NCBI GenBank assembly: GCA_022866585.1
Contig: JALHUP010000071.1
Coordinates: forward strand, 1 to 14,620
Length of the DNA stretch: 14,620 bases
Source: Candidatus Zixiibacteriota bacterium
Lineage (GTDB): Bacteria > Zixibacteria > MSB-5A5 > SM1-73
Direction of reading: 5' to 3'
Position 1 is the first letter of the stretch. Each line of letters opens with the position of its first letter. The position numbers and the translations under genes are program-made. Below, one piece after another: positions 1 to 6,261 of this stretch. The notes under the pieces are model-generated. The model ran no database searches. It had not been told where the DNA came from and saw only the letters and a program-made list of their open reading frames with translations.

Positions 1-737
1 AGGTTGACAAGATAAAAATCTAAATCTTGTTGCTTTGCTATCCAAGTCCCAAGCAACCAGAATCGTAATAACTCGTATTTCTTCTCAGCTATCCCAACAG
101 TTTTGTAATCCGACTTGAAGACCCTTGAGAACCAGTTGTCACTACCTGTTTCATATTTTTTGGAATTACTCATGTCACTTGGGGGGGTATCATTTCCAGC
201 AGTCAGTTTTGCCTCAACAAAGAGCAGTGCATTGTCAGTCTTGATTATAATATCAGGTTCCGAACTTCTTTTTATCTCTTCGCCAAATTCTTCTCTCGCT
301 TTGTTTAACTCAGACCAACTGGAATTCTCTCTTTGGCAATATGACCAATAGATTGCCTCGGCTGATTTTAGAGTGCCACCGATCATAGAATTTAGAATTA
401 TCTCAATCAGATTATTTCTTTCCAGGAATCTGAAAACATTCCAGGTAACTGCATCTTCACTATTGTCTCGGGCAAATTGATTTTTACGCTTCACTGTTTT
501 TATCTTATTAAACAAATCTAAATCAGCCTTATCTTTCCAGAGTAGATTGTCTAATTCGCCCTGGTATTCAAAAGTTGACGGTGAAATGTAGATGTTATGT
601 CTTGGACATTTGAATCTCTCTTCTCGTTTGAAAACTTTTCTCTGCCGTTCTACTTTTTCACTGCAACCTTCAACGGGACATTCAACCGTTGTTCCCGTTA
701 TTTCGATGCGATGTTTCAACTCTTCCATAGTGAGCAT
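1..737 (-). CDS. PD-(D/E)XK nuclease-like protein with N-terminal zinc ribbon (3' end off the window)
   Basis: An open frame runs from an ATG at 737 to the left edge with no stop, giving 245 whole codons, so the C-terminus is missing. The start follows a good ribosome site (AGGAG, 7 bases upstream); an in-frame ATG at codon 4 is the alternative. Residues 20-47 hold a CxxxxC plus CxxH cluster (C20, C25, C44, H47) that looks like a zinc ribbon. Residues 94-177 fit a PD-(D/E)XK nuclease core: E94 in the word SEDAVTWN, then EPDIII with D162, then LLFVEAKL with E175 and K177 after a hydrophobic strand. By family knowledge such cores cut DNA with Mg2+ in restriction, repair or mobile-element proteins. 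The target here is unknown and I do not place it in a named family. It lies 155 bases beyond the nearest possible upstream gene and is probably an accessory gene unrelated to the flagellar cluster. Confidence 0.78.
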   Translation of the reverse strand, partial: MLTMEELKHRIEITGTTVECPVEGCSEKVERQRKVFKREERFKCPRHNIYISPSTFEYQGELDNLLWKDKADLDLFNKIKTVKRKNQFARDNSEDAVTWNVFRFLERNNLIEIILNSMIGGTLKSAEAIYWSYCQRENSSWSELNKAREEFGEEIKRSSEPDIIIKTDNALLFVEAKLTAGNDTPPSDMSNSKKYETGSDNWFSRVFKSDYKTVGIAEKKYELLRFWLLGTWIAKQQDLDFYLVN

Positions 738-892
738 TTTCAATCTCCTGTGTTAAGGACGATTTCAGATAACATGATTTTATGCGCAATTCTTGCAAGA
801 AGCTCTTAAAAAAATGACCAGTGAAGGATTCAATCTACCTGTAAGATCAAAAACTTTCATCCCTCACCTTCCTATGTTTTATGGAGAGAGGG

Positions 893-1111
893 CTAATTTC
901 CTTCATAGTAAACGAAGCTGTCGTCCCATGCTTTCTGTTTTTGTCCGGCCTTCAGGTGAGATTCGGGGGACTTCCTATTTTTCTTAAGGTTTGATCGACT
1001 CAAAGAGAGGTCCTCGGTCTGATCCTGCCACCATTTTTGATACTTAGAAACCTTCTGATTCAAATCCTCTTGATGTTTCCCCCTTTTGTTTTTAAAAAAC
1101 ATGTTGTCCAC
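893..1111 (-). CDS. Possible small basic protein, 72 residues, unrecognised
   Basis: A GTG-started frame lies 93 bases downstream of csrA on the same strand. GTG is at 1111 with GAAAGGG a few bases upstream; an in-frame ATG is at codon 4. The product is hydrophilic and rich in Lys, Gln and Ser, with no cysteines, membrane segment or motif I recognise. Residues 1-50 could form a charged helix. Its tail reads like translated non-coding sequence, so it may be a chance ORF. The main argument for it is position, as a possible last gene of the flgN-csrA transcript. Confidence 0.25.
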   Translation of the reverse strand: MDNMFFKNKRGKHQEDLNQKVSKYQKWWQDQTEDLSLSRSNLKKNRKSPESHLKAGQKQKAWDDSFVYYEGN

Positions 1112-1204
1112 CCTTTCTTGGATAAGTTTTCACCCCTAGGGCCTGAAACTAAAGAGACGAGGCAATAAAACTAAACATCATGAGTTTGTAGAATGCTGTG
1201 ACTT

Positions 1205-1540
1205 TCATTTTGTCTTATTACCTTTTTTCCCTTTTGTATCCTTGCGCCCCTTAGCCACTTCTCCGCCCAAGGTGTCCACCTGAGCAGGTCCATCGGAGAA
1301 TAACTTTTTTCTATCTTCTCTCACCATTGAAGCGACCTTGGTCAGATCCTCCTCGGTGGCGGCGAGTGCCCTCTTGTTTTCCTCTTGGATTTTGAAATAG
1401 ATCTCTTCTCTATGGATGGTTACCTTTTGGGGGGCGATGATTCCCAATCTGACCTGTCTACCCCGCACTCCCAGGACGGTTATTTTGATATCATCTCCGA
1501 TGGTCACGCTCTCGCCTAACTTCCTTGTCAGTATTAACAT
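1205..1540 (-). CDS. csrA: CsrA post-transcriptional regulator with long C-terminal tail
   Basis: CsrA is a dimeric RNA-binding protein that binds GGA motifs in mRNA leaders and blocks or stabilises translation. It often controls flagellin or flagellum synthesis when encoded in flagellar clusters. Residues 1-55 match the family closely: MLILTRK start, GDDIKITVLGV, RLGI.AP and VTIHREEIY. The RNA-contact residues L4, R6 and R44 are present. The start has a good site (AAGAGGGT). The protein is 111 residues, whereas CsrA is usually about 60-75. The extra part (from about residue 56) is helical and charged, then ends in a Lys/Gly-rich tail. It lies 109 bases after flgN on the same strand. FliW, the usual CsrA antagonist in many flagellar clusters, is not in this window. 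Confidence 0.97.
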   Translation of the reverse strand: MLILTRKLGESVTIGDDIKITVLGVRGRQVRLGIIAPQKVTIHREEIYFKIQEENKRALAATEEDLTKVASMVREDRKKLFSDGPAQVDTLGGEVAKGRKDTKGKKGNKTK

Positions 1541-1649
1541 ATTTACCCTCTTATAAGAATCTGTCTCTCCCTATCATGAAGAGAACATCCTTTTAGCTAA
1601 TTCCAAACTGATTAACATCCGAACATTCTATCTTTGGAAAAGAATAACC
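1541..1649 (-). promoter_or_regulatory. csrA 5' leader with candidate CsrA-binding GGA motifs
   Basis: The gap between flgN and csrA, read on the coding strand, holds GGAUGU twice (1620-1615 and 1590-1585). Further GGA words lie at about 1604-1601 and 1570-1567, and the Shine-Dalgarno region at 1552-1543 reads AAGAGGGUAA. The downstream GGAUGU sits in CUAAAAGGAUGU, matching 10 of 12 positions of the E. coli SELEX consensus RUACARGGAUGU. Spacing between the two exact words is 30 bases, suitable for one CsrA dimer bridging two sites. Autoregulation is an inference; no hairpin presenting the sites was confirmed. Confidence 0.4.
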
Positions 1650-2141
1650 TTAAACTACTTGCTCTACCACCTTCTCCGAATTTCTTTCTCTTAAAGGAAC
1701 GGAATGACCTTGGTCTCTTCCCTCCAGGCCCAAGAAGATCTTCATGCTTTTGTCCACATACTTCATGGACTGTTTGATCAAAAATTCATTCTTCTTTCTC
1801 TGCCTTTCCAACTTGGTATAAAGGGTAGAAAGAGTGCTTTGCAGTTCCCGGAGTTTGGTGGAATATGATTCCTCCACCAGCTCAATCAATTTGGACAACT
1901 TCACCTCACCTTTGTCTATCTTTAGTTTTTCGGCAAGCGAATCCGTTAATTTTATGCGTGCATCTTCCAACTTTCGCGCATCCCCGATGGTCTTCTCTTG
2001 CTCTTCTATGGATTTTCTCAAGGAGTCTACCTCATCCTCCACCAGAAATTTTTGTTCCTCGGATAAGAGGGCCAAAAATTTCTCTAAGCACAAAATTTCC
2101 TTATTGATTACTTCTATGAGTTGAGATACCTGCGAATGCAA
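1650..2141 (-). CDS. flgN: FlgN-type flagellar export chaperone
   Basis: FlgN binds the hook-filament junction proteins FlgK and FlgL in the cytoplasm and delivers them to the flagellar export gate. This 163-residue protein is almost wholly helical, with the family layout. An N-terminal amphipathic helix (about 4-48, with LEKFLALLSEEQKFL) is followed by a DSLRKSIEEQEKTI helix, a middle helical pair, and a C-terminal long helix ending KKNEFLIKQSMKYVDKS. The last resembles the FlgN 'N..LI..SL.Y' client-binding region. The start is TTG at 2141, chosen because GGGGAGG lies five bases upstream and no ATG has as good a site. A sigma-28-like promoter lies about 35-60 bases upstream. csrA follows, whereas flgK and flgL, the usual next genes, are absent here. 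Confidence 0.82.
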   Translation of the reverse strand: MHSQVSQLIEVINKEILCLEKFLALLSEEQKFLVEDEVDSLRKSIEEQEKTIGDARKLEDARIKLTDSLAEKLKIDKGEVKLSKLIELVEESYSTKLRELQSTLSTLYTKLERQRKKNEFLIKQSMKYVDKSMKIFLGLEGRDQGHSVPLRERNSEKVVEQVV

Positions 2142-2174
2142 TTATGCCTCCCCGTAATTGGTCTGGTATGTTTT

Positions 2175-2201
2175 ATATCGGTATCAATGATAGTTTCTTG
2201 A
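2175..2201 (-). promoter_or_regulatory. Sigma-28 (FliA)-type promoter upstream of flgN
   Basis: On the minus strand the sequence reads TCAAGAAA, 11 bases, ACCGATAT. The enterobacterial FliA consensus is TAAAGTTT-N11-GCCGATAA, so the -10 box matches 6 of 8, the core -35 matches 3 of 4 and the spacer is exact. The predicted start is near 2168, giving a leader of roughly 27 bases that carries the flgN ribosome site. flgN is a typical late flagellar gene, and the matching sigma factor is encoded at 8895-8137. Confidence 0.55.
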
Positions 2202-2240
2202 CTTTTAGGAACCGATGCCCTGATAACAGCTTATTCTGCC

Positions 2241-2274
2241 CAGATGGGCGCCCTACAACGGGGGCCAACATCTG
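2241..2274 (-). repeat. Strong GC-rich hairpin between the receptor-tip gene and flgN
   Basis: Arms CAGATG and CATCTG enclose a second GC-rich helix (GGC.CCC against GGG.GCC) with a loop of about 6 bases, a two-base bulge and one mismatch. There is no T-run after it on the minus strand, so it is not a standard intrinsic terminator. It could protect an mRNA 3' end or separate the upstream transcript from the sigma-28 promoter just downstream. The whole gap is 2142-2326. Confidence 0.5.
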
Positions 2275-2326
2275 CAAAGGATCGGATTCTGTGGTTCATC
2301 TTATCAAAACCATTTACCCACCATCT

Positions 2327-2725
2327 TCAGATTAATTTATTGTCGATGGAGATAGATTTTAATTTTTTTACCAGGTATAACACTCTTTGGCTTTCAGACA
2401 ATATGAATTCTAATGATCTTTCTATCTTATCCAAAAGCTCTTGATTTTTTTCGAATTCTATGACCCCCTGGCGGGAAAGCCTATACAGGCTTCCCATCTC
2501 CATCTTCACCATTTTGATCATTTTATTGATATCATCCGAAGCTTTAGTGGTTTGATCCACTAAATCCAAAATGTCGTCATTCACCCGGATTGGAATGTTA
2601 CCGGTGTTTCTGGCCGTGGCGGCGGCTGAAGCTAGATTTAATGCTATCAATTTAGCTTGAGCCGCAAACTCCTCTACTGATTTCAGCACATCCTCTGCCT
2701 TATCGGTCTTTTGCGATTCGACCAT
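2327..2725 (-). CDS. Minimal chemoreceptor-tip-like helical protein, 132 residues
   Basis: No signal peptide, membrane segment or sensor domain is present; the protein is predicted to be a cytoplasmic helical hairpin. Residues 17-66 align without gaps to the signalling tip of methyl-accepting chemotaxis proteins. FAAQAKLIALNLASAAATAR stands where receptors have IA.QTNLLALNAAIEAARA, and KASDDI stands where they have A..EI. The distance from ALN to this second word is 39 residues, as in the receptor. Receptor residues contacting CheA/CheW, such as the Glu of IEAA and the GRGFAVVA strand, are not kept, so it is a diverged tip. A second helix (about 68-125) completes a coiled coil. The start ATG has AGGGG upstream. 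It sits between a CheY-like receiver and flgN, so a role in flagellar or chemotaxis signalling is inferred. It could instead be only a structural coiled coil. Confidence 0.75.
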   Translation of the reverse strand: MVESQKTDKAEDVLKSVEEFAAQAKLIALNLASAAATARNTGNIPIRVNDDILDLVDQTTKASDDINKMIKMVKMEMGSLYRLSRQGVIEFEKNQELLDKIERSLEFILSESQRVLYLVKKLKSISIDNKLI

Positions 2726-2780
2726 ATTTAACCCCTGTAGGTCTTGTCACCCACTCTCTGCTTTTGCAGATAGATAGGAG

Positions 2781-2839
2781 CTGTTGCTTAAGTCTGTTCA
2801 TCGTTTATGCGTATGCACTCATACGAGCTTGGGCAACAG
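2781..2839. repeat. Nested inverted repeat with palindrome shared with the fliA upstream region
   Basis: Outer arms CTGTTGCTTAAG (2781-2792) and CTTGGGCAACAG (2828-2839) pair over 12 positions in a plus-strand RNA, counting two G-U pairs; on the minus strand two positions mismatch. Inside is a perfect 6-base hairpin, CGTATG-CACT-CATACG (2810-2825). The inner 19-base word TGCGTATGCACTCATACGA recurs at 8955-8973 with one change. It lies in the gap between the response regulator gene and the receptor-tip gene. Confidence 0.7.
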
Positions 2840-2854
2840 TCTCGATAATTACCT

Positions 2855-3277
2855 TTAAAAATTTACCAACTCCCTTATGGTTTTTTTAAGCTCCTCCAGG
2901 TTTGACGATTTCACCAAATAAGCATCTGCCAACCACGATTGAAAATCGCTTTTATAGGTGGAATAGGCTGAATTCAAAATAATGGGCAAATCCTTGTTTA
3001 TCCTTCTAAAATCAGACAAAATCTCCAATCCGTTTTTCCCCTCCAGCTTTATATCTAAAACCACCAAATCCACCTGACCATTTTGGGCGATCTTTAGGGC
3101 ATCTTCTGCACCTGTGGCGGTTTTTACCTGGTATCCGTCTTCAGAGAGTTCCTTTTCGTAGAGTCTCAACATGTGTTCTTCATCATCCACCACCAATATG
3201 GCCGGAGGTGTCATCTGAGTTCGGTTTTGCCCGGTATGGTATGGTGCAAAGTTTCGTTCATTACTTACGTTTTTCAT
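2855..3277 (-). CDS. Single-domain (CheY-like) response regulator
   Basis: The 140-residue protein is a lone receiver domain after an unstructured 25-residue head. Acidic pocket residues D31-D32-E33, phosphoacceptor D75 (in VVLDIKLEGKNG), S103 and K123 are all present, so it should take a phosphoryl group. No DNA-binding or enzymatic output domain follows, so it probably acts by protein contact like CheY or Spo0F. The ATG at 3277 overlaps the end of the kinase gene by 17 bases and has GGGGGAGG directly upstream, indicating translational coupling. The natural phosphodonor is therefore the adjacent kinase. An internal ATG at codon 22 would remove most of the head but has no good ribosome site. 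Confidence 0.95.
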   Translation of the reverse strand: MKNVSNERNFAPYHTGQNRTQMTPPAILVVDDEEHMLRLYEKELSEDGYQVKTATGAEDALKIAQNGQVDLVVLDIKLEGKNGLEILSDFRRINKDLPIILNSAYSTYKSDFQSWLADAYLVKSSNLEELKKTIRELVNF

Positions 3278-5132
3278 CTTCCTCCCCCAGGTTTAATGAT
3301 TTAATGCTGTCATCTGCGAAACTCCCCTCAAAAGGTAACAGGACCGAGAAGATGGACCCCTTTCCCTTCTCACTTTCTGCCATAATCAGTCCACCATGAT
3401 TTTTGATTATCTCCGAACTTATGGTGAGACCCAAACCACAGGACTCAGGCTTAGTGGTGAAAAAAGCATCGAAAATACTACCCATATGTTCTTTGGGAAT
3501 TCCAAATCCCGTATCTTTGCTTTCAACTTTAGCGAAACTGCCCTTTTTTTTGGTGGTGATGGACAAGATTCCCCCTTGAGGCATGGCCCAAATGGCATTT
3601 CTAAAGATATTCAGAAGGGCGTGGCGGATCTGATCTGGATTGACCATGACCCGAGGTAAATCCGGATGGGGAAGTTTCATCACAGTGATTTTGTTTAAAT
3701 TTATTTCTCCTTCCATCATCTCCAAAGTCTGGTCTATTATCTGGTTTAAATCGACTTTCTCTAAATTGGTTTTCTCCGGTTTAGTAAAATTCAAAACGTT
3801 ATCTAAAACCTTCTCCACCCTCTCGGTCTCTTGGGCGATGATCTTCATATATTCGTAATCAGAATCTTGAGCATCTTTTTTCTTCAGAAGGGAGCGGGCA
3901 AAACCTCCGATGATGGTCATGGGATTGCGCAGTTCGTGGGCGACCTGTGAGGTTATCTCTCCCAGAACTGACAGCTTTTCAGCCCTCAATAATCTTTGGG
4001 TGTTTTCAGCTATCCTTTGGTTAGCTTCCTCTAATTTATTGACCTGTTCCGCCAATTTCTGATAAAGTTTGGAGCTTTCAATGGCGGTGGAGACATGATG
4101 AGCGAAAATCTGCATTAACTTAACGTCCTCTTCTTCGATTGGTTTCTGGTTGATGGAATTATCCGCCAAAAGAACTCCGTTCACCTTATCCTTGAACACA
4201 AGCGGCACCACCGCCAGACTATCTGCTCCCAAAACCTCAAAGATACTTTTGTTTGTTTCCGAATCTGTTTCATCTTTTCTGATACTTAAAGCCTTCTTTT
4301 GTTGCATCGATTGAATCAAAAAATTCTTTTGGTCTGAAGATGCTATTCTCAACTTTTTGACCAGGTCGTTGACTAAAATATCTTTTTTTCTTAAAGCATC
4401 CTTATAGGAATGTAACACCTCTTCCAAAGATTGTTTCTTGGTGGAGAGATCCTCCCAGATTCTTTTCGCCTCTGCTGGGTTGGAAGGACCAATGGCGATC
4501 TTCCCTTCCAAGAGATTTTCCTCTTCGTTCAATAACAATAAGAATGCCCGATTGAAGCCCAAGCCCTGACCGGCGGTTACCCCAATCAGTATGATCTCCA
4601 AAATCTCCTCCAAGTTTAAAGTGCTTCTTAGAGCATTTCCCACCTCGCATATGATGGAAAGCTCGCTTATCTTTTTTTTCAAGCTTTTCTCCAGGTGGGC
4701 TTTCTCCGAAATATCCTCCACCACTCCCACCACCCCCCTGCTTCGGCTCCACTCAGAGGTGGAGACGTCTGCCAGCTCTCCATTTATTGGTTTTTCAATA
4801 TTATTTTTCAAATTTATGGCTTCAAGGGCTAAAAAAGTCTGTTCGCCCTTGGAATTCTCAAACGGTTTGGTTTCTGCAAATGAAGATTTTCCACGGGTAA
4901 GGCACTCTTTGACTACCTGGTTAATATGATGTTCTAAAGAATTTACTTCCTTTGATTTTTCTCTTTGTTGCTCCCCTATAAGCTTCGTAAGATACTCATT
5001 CATATATATTAAGTTTCCTTTTTCATCACTTTTGAAGATTCCCATGGGCAACCGGTCCAAAACTTCTTCCAAATCGCTGATACAAAAACACACCGGGGAA
5101 GTTTCATTGTTCTTTTTCTCAAAGTTTGACAT
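3261..5132 (-). CDS. Soluble PAS-GAF sensor histidine kinase (NtrB-like core)
   Basis: This 623-residue kinase has no membrane segment, so it should sense a cytoplasmic signal. The order is PAS (about 20-145, with GIFKSDEKGNLIYMNE), GAF (about 155-355), a coiled coil, the HisKA dimerisation helix with phosphoacceptor H399 in AHELRNPMTIIGG, and a HATPase domain. The ATP site has its N box around N508-N512 (LLNIFRNAI), G1 box at D540 (DTGFGI), F box (IFDAFFTTK) and G2 box at 566-568 (GLGL). All catalytic motifs look intact. The GAF domain carries a helical insertion at about 215-290. It starts 18 bases after the GAF protein gene with AAAGGGA as ribosome site and overlaps the receiver gene, so GAF protein, kinase and receiver form one unit. 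Confidence 0.96.
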   Translation of the reverse strand: MSNFEKKNNETSPVCFCISDLEEVLDRLPMGIFKSDEKGNLIYMNEYLTKLIGEQQREKSKEVNSLEHHINQVVKECLTRGKSSFAETKPFENSKGEQTFLALEAINLKNNIEKPINGELADVSTSEWSRSRGVVGVVEDISEKAHLEKSLKKKISELSIICEVGNALRSTLNLEEILEIILIGVTAGQGLGFNRAFLLLLNEEENLLEGKIAIGPSNPAEAKRIWEDLSTKKQSLEEVLHSYKDALRKKDILVNDLVKKLRIASSDQKNFLIQSMQQKKALSIRKDETDSETNKSIFEVLGADSLAVVPLVFKDKVNGVLLADNSINQKPIEEEDVKLMQIFAHHVSTAIESSKLYQKLAEQVNKLEEANQRIAENTQRLLRAEKLSVLGEITSQVAHELRNPMTIIGGFARSLLKKKDAQDSDYEYMKIIAQETERVEKVLDNVLNFTKPEKTNLEKVDLNQIIDQTLEMMEGEINLNKITVMKLPHPDLPRVMVNPDQIRHALLNIFRNAIWAMPQGGILSITTKKKGSFAKVESKDTGFGIPKEHMGSIFDAFFTTKPESCGLGLTISSEIIKNHGGLIMAESEKGKGSIFSVLLPFEGSFADDSIKSLNLGEEDEKRK

Positions 5133-5150
5133 GGTGTCCCTTTAAAATCT

Positions 5151-6116
5151 TCATTTGACCTTTTCTACATGCTTCGCCGAGGTTGACAATTGCTCAAGAG
5201 AGATTCGCTTCGAATGATCTTTTTCTGGTGCCATAGAATAAGCGTTCATTTTTAGTAGTTTTTCGGTGGCTTTTGTGATTTGGTTCGCTTCGGTGGTAAT
5301 TTCTCTTAGCTTTCTTTTGAATTTGTGATCAACCCTTTTCATTAAATCTGGAGACTTTTGCTCATCTTTTGAGGAGATGCTCTTCAGGAGAAACTGTGCA
5401 TTTTCGGCTATGGTGGATATTGGATTTTTAATCTTCTGATCCAAGCGCCCCAAGAGTTGGGAGAAGGGAGTTCTGCTTTTACTCTTTAAAAGTTCATTTT
5501 CAAGCTCCCTTAAATAAGATTTCGTCTCCTCCAACTCCTTTCCCCTTTTTTCTATTTCAGAGTAGTAAAACATCCGTTCAAGTCCTAAAGCGATGGGACT
5601 GGAGATTTCGGTCAAGAATTTCAGATCTTTTGGTCCGAAAGCATTCGGCTTAATATGGCTTAGATTGATAACTCCAAAAAGCTCCTCCCTCAAAATAAGG
5701 GGGACAGAGAGAAACGATCTGATCCCATTTTGGAATCTTTTCCTATGTAGATTGGAAAGGAGAATGGGACGCTTCTCCATAGCCACCCAAGCCGAGAAGC
5801 CTGATCCGACGTTGAACTTTACAAAATCGATCAGATCCACCTTTTTCCCCACCGAGGCCACCTCCTCTATCTGATTTTTTCTTTTATCCAAAAGAAAAAG
5901 GCTAGCCGAGCTATATTCTATCGATTTTCCGATCAGCTTCAATATCCTTTCACAGGTCTTCTTCTCTAAGGAAGATTCTCTGACTAATCTACAGACCTCA
6001 CATAATACCCCAAAGTCGGTCTCCAAATTTTCTAAAGAATAGGTTAAATGCGAGGCATCCCGCCGATCACGGATCGTTTCTTCAGATTTTGAACATTTCG
6101 ATCTTTTATGTTTCAT
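5151..6116 (-). CDS. GAF protein with degenerate HisKA helix, no kinase domain
   Basis: Residues 35-185 form a GAF domain (SSASLFLLD, VGSGFSAWVA, SFLSVPLILREELFGVINLSH), the family fold that binds small ligands in the cytoplasm. A coiled coil (185-215) follows, then residues 220-246 read as a HisKA dimerisation helix (LLGRLDQKIKNPISTIAENA). Aligned on the NP pair, the phosphoacceptor His is Gln (Q227) and the next Glu is Lys (K228). No ATP-binding domain follows; the last 75 residues are charged helix. It cannot be a working kinase. It may heterodimerise with the kinase encoded 18 bases downstream, or bring a second ligand input to it. The start ATG at 6116 lacks a clear Shine-Dalgarno, but no better in-frame start exists. 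Confidence 0.9.
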   Translation of the reverse strand: MKHKRSKCSKSEETIRDRRDASHLTYSLENLETDFGVLCEVCRLVRESSLEKKTCERILKLIGKSIEYSSASLFLLDKRKNQIEEVASVGKKVDLIDFVKFNVGSGFSAWVAMEKRPILLSNLHRKRFQNGIRSFLSVPLILREELFGVINLSHIKPNAFGPKDLKFLTEISSPIALGLERMFYYSEIEKRGKELEETKSYLRELENELLKSKSRTPFSQLLGRLDQKIKNPISTIAENAQFLLKSISSKDEQKSPDLMKRVDHKFKRKLREITTEANQITKATEKLLKMNAYSMAPEKDHSKRISLEQLSTSAKHVEKVK

Positions 6117-6261
6117 TTTATTATAGAGTCAAAAAATCTGGGTTTGAGGTTAAAAAGGATTGCTCAAAGTAAAGCCCCCCAATTGCAATATGTTCAGAAG
6201 TCTCAAGTAAAACCGATTTGCAAAAATTTAATGGATGACGGGTTCGTCTTTTAGATAATTC

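Noticed and set aside
780..860. 26-residue ORF on the minus strand with GGTGAGGG just before its ATG.
   Set aside because: The ribosome site abuts the ATG, the product has no features, and the short length makes chance likely.
115..987. Several plus-strand ORFs at the left end.
   Set aside because: Most lie antisense to the clear nuclease-like frame on the minus strand or have no coding features; they are shadows.
1621..1645. A second sigma-28 box upstream of csrA.
   Set aside because: Only the GATA core of the -10 box matches, and the -35 match is 2 of 4.
6117..6125. A perfect TATAAT immediately upstream of the GAF gene start, suggesting a leaderless transcript.
   Set aside because: The -35 region is poor, and the implied start of transcription would fall within codon 2, so the ATG would be lost from the mRNA.
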